Shown: positions 58,847 to 64,000 of the stretch, piece by piece
Layout: every line of letters starts with the position of its first letter
Position numbering within the stretch: the first letter of the stretch is position 1
DNA from: Streptococcus suis
GTDB lineage: Bacteria > Bacillota > Bacilli > Lactobacillales > Streptococcaceae
DNA: 64,000 nucleotides
Direction of reading: 5' to 3'
NCBI RefSeq assembly: GCF_016775005.1
Contig: NZ_JAEUXI010000006.1
Location: forward strand, 1-64,000
Made by a program: the position numbers and the translations under genes
The notes under the pieces: generated by a model
Told to the model about the DNA's origin: nothing
The model's input: only the letters and a program-made list of their open reading frames with translations
The model's database searches: none

Positions 58847-60295
58847 ATGAAAGTTAAAAATCAAGCAATGTTAATTACCTATTCAGACAGTCTTGGGAAA
58901 AATCTGAAAGACTTGAAGCAGGTTTTGGAAGGTCCTTTTAAAGATGTAGTCGGAGGTGTTCATATCCTTCCATTCTTTCCTTCATCAGGCGACCGTGGTT
59001 TTGCACCGATGGACTACACCAAGGTAGATGCTGCCTTTGGAGACTGGGACGACATTGAGGCACTTAGTAAGGATTACTACCTCATGTTTGATTTCATGAT
59101 CAACCATATCTCAGCCAAGTCGCCTTATTTCCTAGACTTCCTAGAAAAGAAAGATGGGTCTGTCTATGCGGATTTATTTATCCGCTACAAAAACTTTTGG
59201 CCAAATGGTGAGCCGACTCAGGAAGATATTGACCTCATTTACAAACGGAAGCCTCGTGCTCCCTATCGTATTGCCAAGTTCGCAGATGGCAGTGAAGAAA
59301 AGATTTGGTGTACCTTTGATGAGCAACAGATTGACCTTGATGTGACAACAGAAACGACTCGTCGTTTTATCAAAGAAAATCTGGAACAGCTGGCGGACCA
59401 CGGTGCTTCCATTATTCGCCTGGATGCCTTTGCCTACGCCAATAAGAAAATCGGCACCAATTGTTTCTTTGTTGAGCCAGATATTTGGGAAATGCTTCAT
59501 TTTCCACGTCAGCTATTGGCACCAAAAGGAGTGGAAATTCTTCCAGAAATCCATGAGCACTACACCATTCAGCAAAAAATCGCCGAGCAAGACTACTATG
59601 TCTATGACTTTGCCCTTCCCATGCTGGTCCTTCATGCACTTTATTCGGGCAATGTCAACCGCCTGGTTCACTGGATGGAAATCTGCCCTCGCAAGCAGTT
59701 TACAACGCTGGACACGCACGATGGTATCGGAGTGGTCGATGTCAAAGACTTGCTGACAGATGAAGAGACAGAGGCGACAAGGGAAGCCCTCTACGCTCAA
59801 GGGGCAAATGTCAAGAAGATCTACAGCACAGAGGCTTACAACAATCTGGACATTTACCAGATCAATTGTACCTACTATTCGGCTTTGGGAAATGACGACC
59901 AGGCCTATCTCTTGGCACGTGTTCTTCAATGTTTTGCACCAGGTATTCCACAGATTTATTACGTTGGTCTATTGGCAGGTGAAAATGATATTGAACTGCT
60001 CGAATCAACCAAAGAAGGCCGCAATATCAACCGCCACTATTACGACTTGGAAGAAATAGAGCGAGAAGTCCAACGCCCAGTTGTTCAATCCCTGTTCAAT
60101 CTGCTCAAGTTCCGCAATACCAGTGCAGCATTTGATGGAGATTTTGCTGTTGAGATGGTAGATGCCAATACTATTCATATCAGCTGGACCAATGACGATG
60201 CCAATACAGTAGCTGCATTAAGAGCTAACTTGAAGACAAAATCATTTGAAATTATTGAAACAGTTGACGGTCAACATCAAGAAATCAAACTATAG
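58847..60295 (+). CDS. gtfA: Sucrose phosphorylase GtfA
   Basis: A 482-residue GH13_18 enzyme that converts sucrose and phosphate to glucose-1-phosphate and fructose. [38 protein letters not shown], the nucleophile Asp in [16 protein letters not shown], the acid/base Glu in LPEIHEHY and [13 protein letters not shown] are all present. It acts in the cytoplasm on sucrose, including that freed from raffinose by Aga. AAAGGAG precedes the ATG. In S. mutans it has the same place in the msm operon. Confidence 0.95.
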   Translation: MKVKNQAMLITYSDSLGKNLKDLKQVLEGPFKDVVGGVHILPFFPSSGDRGFAPMDYTKVDAAFGDWDDIEALSKDYYLMFDFMINHISAKSPYFLDFLEKKDGSVYADLFIRYKNFWPNGEPTQEDIDLIYKRKPRAPYRIAKFADGSEEKIWCTFDEQQIDLDVTTETTRRFIKENLEQLADHGASIIRLDAFAYANKKIGTNCFFVEPDIWEMLHFPRQLLAPKGVEILPEIHEHYTIQQKIAEQDYYVYDFALPMLVLHALYSGNVNRLVHWMEICPRKQFTTLDTHDGIGVVDVKDLLTDEETEATREALYAQGANVKKIYSTEAYNNLDIYQINCTYYSALGNDDQAYLLARVLQCFAPGIPQIYYVGLLAGENDIELLESTKEGRNINRHYYDLEEIEREVQRPVVQSLFNLLKFRNTSAAFDGDFAVEMVDANTIHISWTNDDANTVAALRANLKTKSFEIIETVDGQHQEIKL

Positions 60296-60356
60296 AATTT
60301 GAAATAGAGGTTGGGATAGCTTTCCTAGCCTTTGTTTCCTTTGGAAAGGAAGAAAC

Positions 60357-61964
60357 ATGGAAAAATCAAATTGGTGGAAAAAATCGGTTATTTATCAGGT
60401 ATATCCGAGGAGTTTTCAAGATTCAAATGGTGATGGAATTGGAGACCTTAAAGGGGTTACCAGCCGTTTGGATTATTTGCAAACCTTAGGGATAGATGCT
60501 ATTTGGCTCAGTCCAGTCTATCAGTCTCCTATGGACGATAACGGTTATGATATCAGTGATTACCAAGCTATTGCAGCGGAATTTGGAACCATGGAAGACA
60601 TGGAGGAACTGATAGCAGAGGGGCAGAAAAGAAACATCAAGATTATAATGGATTTAGTCCTCAACCATACATCTGATGAACATTTCTGGTTTCAAGAGGC
60701 CTTGAAAGGTCCAGAAAATCCCTACCATGATTACTATGTATGGGCGGATAAACCTAACGAATTAACATCTACTTTCTCAGGATCTGCCTGGGAGTATGTT
60801 CCACATTTAGACAAGTATTACTTGCATCAGTTTTCGGTCAAACAACCAGACTTGAACTGGCAAAATCCTGCTGTCAAGGAAGAAATTTGGCAGATGATTA
60901 ACTTCTGGATTGATAAGGGAGTTGGAGGTTTCCGTCTCGATGTTATTGATTTGATTGGGAAAGAGCCTGAGAACTTGATTACAGCAGACGGACCAAGTCT
61001 CCATCCCTTGATCCAAGAACTGAACCGACAAACATTTGGTGCTTACGACCTTGTAACCGTTGGAGAAACTTGGAGCGCCACCCCTGAGAGTGCCCAGTTA
61101 TATTCACACCCAGACCGTAATGAATTTTCGATGATTTTCCAATTTGAGCACGTTTGTCTGGACCAGCAAGCAGGCAAAGAAAAATGGGATTTAGCTCCGC
61201 TTGATCCTGCCAGGTTACACCAGGTTTTGTCAAAATGGCAGACAGAATTAGTAGGAAAAGGTTGGAATTCTCTTTTTTGGAACAACCATGATTTGCCACG
61301 GGCTATTTCCCGTTTTGGTGATGACAGTCCTGAATTCAGGGAACTAAGCGGAAAAATGCTAGCTATTTATCTGCATTTCATGTCGGGGACGCCTTATATT
61401 TACCAAGGAGAAGAAATCGGTATGGTCAACACGCCGATTGCAAGTATTGAAGAAGCTGATGATATCGAAACCCGTCGAATGTACGCAGAGCGTTTGGAGC
61501 AGGGCTATTCGGAAGTGGAACTATTGGTTTCCATAAATGCTAAAGGGCGGGACAATGCCCGCAGACCGATGCAGTGGTCTGGTAAAGCTGGGGCAGGTTT
61601 TACCGAGGGTGAGCCCTGGCTGTCTCTTAGCCCAACTTATACAGCTATCAATGTGGAAGAGGCCCTAGAAAATAAAGATTCTCTTTTCTACACCTATCAG
61701 CGTTTGATTGAATTGAGAAAACTCTATCCTTGCATGGCAGAGGGAAATTATGAGACCTTAGATACAGGCAATCCCTTGGTTTTAGCTTATCGAAAATTTG
61801 ATGATACAGATGAGTTTGTGGTCTTGGTCAACTTTAGCAATCAAGCTCAGGAATATCGACTTGAAGAACAGCTAGGAGAAACTATCCTTATCCAGAACTA
61901 TGCAACGGAATCTGTAGACTCTTCTGAGCTTCGTCCATATGAAGCTCTTGTCTATAAAAAATAA
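60357..61964 (+). CDS. dexB: Glucan 1,6-alpha-glucosidase DexB
   Basis: A 535-residue GH13_31 enzyme. SVIYQVYPRSFQDSNGDGIGDLKGV, DLVLNHTSDEH, the nucleophile Asp in GFRLDVIDLIG, the acid/base Glu in VTVGETWSATPE and FWNNHDLPRAISRFGDD are present. The Val after the catalytic region and lack of a signal peptide fit cytoplasmic cleavage of isomaltosaccharides from dextran. It follows gtfA by 61 bp. In S. mutans msmK lies between these two genes; here it is missing. No clear terminator follows. Confidence 0.93.
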   Translation: MEKSNWWKKSVIYQVYPRSFQDSNGDGIGDLKGVTSRLDYLQTLGIDAIWLSPVYQSPMDDNGYDISDYQAIAAEFGTMEDMEELIAEGQKRNIKIIMDLVLNHTSDEHFWFQEALKGPENPYHDYYVWADKPNELTSTFSGSAWEYVPHLDKYYLHQFSVKQPDLNWQNPAVKEEIWQMINFWIDKGVGGFRLDVIDLIGKEPENLITADGPSLHPLIQELNRQTFGAYDLVTVGETWSATPESAQLYSHPDRNEFSMIFQFEHVCLDQQAGKEKWDLAPLDPARLHQVLSKWQTELVGKGWNSLFWNNHDLPRAISRFGDDSPEFRELSGKMLAIYLHFMSGTPYIYQGEEIGMVNTPIASIEEADDIETRRMYAERLEQGYSEVELLVSINAKGRDNARRPMQWSGKAGAGFTEGEPWLSLSPTYTAINVEEALENKDSLFYTYQRLIELRKLYPCMAEGNYETLDTGNPLVLAYRKFDDTDEFVVLVNFSNQAQEYRLEEQLGETILIQNYATESVDSSELRPYEALVYKK

Positions 61965-62002
61965 CATTCCTATTATTTTTCCAAGCAATTTCTCTAAATT
62001 TT

Positions 62003-62011
62003 TGGTAAAAT
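62003..62011 (+). promoter_or_regulatory. Extended -10 promoter of upp
   Basis: TGGTAAAAT (hexamer 62006-62011) lies about 30 bp before the upp ATG. Confidence 0.45.
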
Positions 62012-62042
62012 GGAAAAAACAAAAAAGAGAGGTTTTACCACC

Positions 62043-62672
62043 ATGGGGAAATTCCAAGTTATTTCACATCCACTCATTCAACATAAGTTGTCTATCTTGC
62101 GTCGCGTTTCGACTTCGACCAAAGATTTCCGTGAGTTGGTAAATGAAATTGCTATGCTAATGGGTTACGAAGTTCTTCGCGACCTACCATTGGAAGATGT
62201 TGAAATCGAAACACCGATTACAAAAACGGTTCAAAAACAAATCGCAGGTAAGAAATTGGCAATCGTTCCAATTCTACGTGCAGGTGTGGGAATGGTTGAC
62301 GGTCTATTGAGCCTTGTACCTGCTGCAAAAGTTGGTCATATTGGTATGTACCGTGATGAAGAGACCTTGCAGCCAGTTGAATATTTGGTGAAATTGCCAG
62401 ATGATATTGACCAACGCCAGATTTTTGTTGTTGATCCAATGTTGGCGACAGGTGGCTCAGCTATTTTGGCTATTGATTCTTTGAAAAAGCGTGGTGCATC
62501 AAACATCAAATTTGTAGCTCTTGTGTCTGCACCTGAAGGTGTAAAAGCACTTCAAGAGGCACACCCAGATGTAGATATCTATACAGCGGCTTTGGATGAG
62601 AAACTCAATGAAAAAGGCTACATCGTTCCAGGTTTGGGAGATGCAGGAGACCGTTTGTTTGGTACAAAATAA
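62043..62672 (+). CDS. upp: Uracil phosphoribosyltransferase
   Basis: A 209-residue type I PRTase that salvages uracil to UMP using PRPP. It begins [16 protein letters not shown]; the PRPP-binding loop is [13 protein letters not shown] (about 126-138), and [11 protein letters not shown] and the C-terminal [10 protein letters not shown] are typical. ATG 62043 gives the standard length; the extension upstream is not supported. A terminator follows and separates it from clpP. Confidence 0.95.
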   Translation: MGKFQVISHPLIQHKLSILRRVSTSTKDFRELVNEIAMLMGYEVLRDLPLEDVEIETPITKTVQKQIAGKKLAIVPILRAGVGMVDGLLSLVPAAKVGHIGMYRDEETLQPVEYLVKLPDDIDQRQIFVVDPMLATGGSAILAIDSLKKRGASNIKFVALVSAPEGVKALQEAHPDVDIYTAALDEKLNEKGYIVPGLGDAGDRLFGTK

Positions 62673-62680
62673 TATAGGAT

Positions 62681-62714
62681 AAAGAAATCAGCCTGACTGG
62701 TTTCTTTTTTTGAC
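62681..62714 (+). terminator. upp terminator
   Basis: AAAGAAATCAG pairs with CTGGTTTCTTT (one G-U) around CCTGA, followed by TTTTT. Confidence 0.85.
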
Positions 62715-62734
62715 CAAGCAAACTGTGTTTTTTA

Positions 62735-62764
62735 TTTGACCATTTTTGACTAATTCTATATAAT
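62735..62764 (+). promoter_or_regulatory. clpP promoter with CtsR operator
   Basis: TTTGACCATTTTTGACT (62735-62751) is, on the opposite strand, AGTCAAA-AAT-GGTCAAA, a full match to the CtsR heptad repeat. It covers the -35 (TTGACC, 62736-62741); a 17-bp spacer leads to TATAAT (62759-62764). Heat-shock control by CtsR follows from the known regulon. Confidence 0.88.
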
Positions 62765-62809
62765 GGTCTCAGATTTGTTAGAATTGAATAAAAGACAAGG
62801 AGAATTCTT

Positions 62810-63397
62810 ATGATTCCAGTAGTAATTGAACAAACCAGCCGTGGTGAACGTTCTTATGACATTTACTCTCGCTTGCTCAAGGACCGCATCATCATGTTGA
62901 CAGGTCCAGTTGAAGATAACATGGCAAATTCTATCATTGCCCAATTGCTTTTCTTGGATGCCCAAGACCCAACCAAGGATATCTATCTCTATGTCAACAC
63001 TCCTGGTGGTTCTGTATCAGCAGGTCTGGCGATTGTGGATACCATGAACTTTATTAAAGCAGATGTTCAGACCATCGTGATGGGAACGGCAGCCAGCATG
63101 GGAACTATCATTGCATCGAGCGGTGCCAAAGGCAAACGTTTCATGTTGCCAAATGCAGAATACATGATTCACCAGCCTATGGGTGGAACAGGTGGCGGCA
63201 CCCAACAGACAGATATGGCGATTGCGGCGGAGCACTTGCTCAAAACTCGTAACAAGTTAGAGCAAATTCTTGCTGATAATTCAGGTAAATCTGTCAAACA
63301 AATCCACAAAGACGCAGAGCGTGATTACTGGATGACTGCAGAAGAAACCTTGGCATATGGATTCATCGATCAGATCATGGATAAGATGGCAAAATAA
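62810..63397 (+). CDS. clpP: ATP-dependent Clp protease proteolytic subunit
   Basis: A 195-residue serine protease subunit that forms the tetradecameric ClpP chamber. It begins [23 protein letters not shown]; the catalytic Ser is in [12 protein letters not shown] and the His in [10 protein letters not shown], with the Asp in [19 protein letters not shown] context. AAGGAG precedes the ATG. It is controlled by the CtsR box upstream and followed by ylbG. Confidence 0.97.
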   Translation: MIPVVIEQTSRGERSYDIYSRLLKDRIIMLTGPVEDNMANSIIAQLLFLDAQDPTKDIYLYVNTPGGSVSAGLAIVDTMNFIKADVQTIVMGTAASMGTIIASSGAKGKRFMLPNAEYMIHQPMGGTGGGTQQTDMAIAAEHLLKTRNKLEQILADNSGKSVKQIHKDAERDYWMTAEETLAYGFIDQIMDKMAK

Positions 63398-63482
63398 GGT
63401 AGATGAAGGGCTCGATGTAGCCCTTTTCATTTTGCTGATAAAAAGGTATAATGAAGAGAAGAAGTATGAGAAGGAGCCAGTC

Positions 63483-63755
63483 ATGTTTGAAAAGAAAGAG
63501 CGTAAAGGCCTCATTGTATATCTCCACTACAATCGTGAAGCACGCAAGTTGCACAATTTTGGGGATGTGGTCTATCATTCAAAAAAATTACGCTACTTGG
63601 TTCTCTATATAGAGGCAGATCGTTTTGATGAGACGTTTGAAAAATTAAAAAAAGAACGATTTGTAAAAAAAGTTTTACCATCTTACATTAAGGATCTAGA
63701 CCAGAATTTTGTAGGGACTTTAGAGCAAGAACGAGAGAAAAATATTCTTTTATAA
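63483..63755 (+). CDS. YlbG family (UPF0298/DUF2129) protein
   Basis: A 90-residue protein: KKERKGLIVYLHYNREARKLHNFGDVVYHSKKLRYLVLYI and a later VKKVLPSYIKDLDQNF are the DUF2129 pattern. Function is unknown in Firmicutes. AAGGAG lies nine bases before ATG 63483, and the longer frame overlaps clpP without support. The clpP-ylbG-livJ order is common in streptococci. Confidence 0.88.
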   Translation: MFEKKERKGLIVYLHYNREARKLHNFGDVVYHSKKLRYLVLYIEADRFDETFEKLKKERFVKKVLPSYIKDLDQNFVGTLEQEREKNILL

Positions 63756-63773
63756 AATATTTTTCTTTTTTTG

Positions 63774-63802
63774 TTGACAATTTTCAGATAATTCAGTATA
63801 TT
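63774..63802 (+). promoter_or_regulatory. livJ promoter with CodY-like box
   Basis: TTGACA (63774-63779), a 17-bp spacer and TATATT (63797-63802). Within the spacer AATTTTCAGATAATT (63779-63793) matches the CodY motif AATTTTCWGAAAATT at 14 of 15 positions. Repression by CodY when branched-chain amino acids are plentiful is expected. Confidence 0.75.
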
Positions 63803-63844
63803 GGATACATCGTAAAAATTTAAGAAAGATTTAAGGGGATTTTC

Positions 63845-64000
63845 ATGAAAAAAAGAAAATTTGCTATGGCTCTTGTGAGCTTTGCATCGGCTGCACTTCT
63901 TGCAGCATGTGGAACTGTTTCATCAACAAACTCTTCAGCAACTGGAACTGAAATTGGTGAGACAGTCAAAATCGGTTATAACTTGGAATTGTCAGGTTCC
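63845..64000 (+). CDS. livJ: Branched-chain amino acid binding lipoprotein LivJ, start only
   Basis: The first 52 codons of a gene cut by the window end. A lipoprotein signal (MKKRKFAMALVSFASAALLAACG, Cys at 22) is followed by a Ser/Thr linker and ETVKIGYNLELSGS, the usual start of the mature LivJ/periplasmic-binding type I fold. AAGGGG precedes the ATG. The CodY-like box and the position after clpP-ylbG support LivJ. The rest of the gene is not visible. Confidence 0.85.
   Translation, partial: MKKRKFAMALVSFASAALLAACGTVSSTNSSATGTEIGETVKIGYNLELSGS

Noticed and set aside
62004..62039. GGTAAAA...TTTTACC inverted repeat at upp as an RNA switch
   Set aside because: The left arm overlaps the -10 and lies upstream of the expected transcript start, so it cannot fold in the mRNA; PyrR-type structure is absent.
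1..64000. tRNA, rRNA or known riboswitches
   Set aside because: No cloverleaf-like or rRNA-like sequence and no T-box or classical riboswitch core was recognised on reading; a covariance-model search was not possible here.

Overview
The window looks like a Streptococcus chromosome, most probably Streptococcus suis or a close relative. Pointers are the low-to-moderate GC, a lysine-type MurE, comEA/comEC with a com-box-like site, an msm/aga/gtfA/dexB sugar operon, an upp-clpP-ylbG-livJ run and several sortase-anchored surface proteins. The species call is inference from gene content. No rRNA, tRNA, CRISPR array or intact insertion sequence was seen.

Layout. 1-1754 is the 3' end of a large MucBP-type wall-anchored adhesin. 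2165-8853 holds a GNAT acetyltransferase with a possible leader-peptide attenuator, an azoreductase, a GIY-YIG protein and tRNA methyltransferase on the minus strand, an acyltransferase, comEA-comEC and maf. 9014-14524 is a giant M26-type zinc metalloprotease with thirteen C-terminal repeats of about 60 bp.

14799-30319 is the most unusual part: a contiguous set of genes for C4 acyl-CoA and polyhydroxyalkanoate (PHA) metabolism. It contains a two-subunit class III-like PHA synthase (PhaE, PhaC), a divergent alpha/beta hydrolase, a PhaJ-like (R)-hydratase, a FabK-like flavoenzyme, an acyl-CoA dehydrogenase, 3-hydroxybutyryl-CoA dehydrogenase, thiolase, an OFA-type carboxylate transporter, crotonase, both subunits of a CoA-transferase, and a LysR regulator followed by a degenerate acyl-CoA dehydrogenase-like protein and an MBL hydrolase. 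Together they give a complete paper route from acetyl-CoA to acetoacetyl-CoA, (S)-3-hydroxybutyryl-CoA, crotonyl-CoA, (R)-3-hydroxybutyryl-CoA and polymer, without a PhaB reductase. Three transcription units carry catabolite (cre-like) sites near their starts.

30393-32119 holds holA and sodA; a second sodA 3' end lies 172 bp downstream of the first. 32414-37645 (minus) is a wall-anchored multidomain glycan-degrading protein (GH123/DUF4091-like plus LamG plus sialidase-like) with an LPQTA sorting signal. 37820-43743 holds an aminotransferase, queA, a 57-residue membrane protein, nagB with two NagR-type operators, a glutathionyl-hydroquinone reductase-like protein, an rsuA-family pseudouridine synthase and a glutathione peroxidase. 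43747-47467 (minus) is a ferric-siderophore-type ABC importer, followed by murE and three small paralogous membrane proteins (minus). 50134-52384 is a cystathionine synthase/lyase plus PatB-type C-S lyase pair. 52543-61964 is the divergent msmR / aga-msmEFG-gtfA-dexB locus for alpha-galactosides and isomaltosaccharides; msmK is not in it. The window ends with upp, clpP (CtsR box), ylbG and the start of livJ (CodY-like box).

Four genes (the trmN6-like gene, the 57-residue membrane protein, the rsuA-like gene and murE) share one start geometry: a -10 hexamer, exactly six bases, then ATG, with no Shine-Dalgarno sequence. This suggests leaderless mRNAs.
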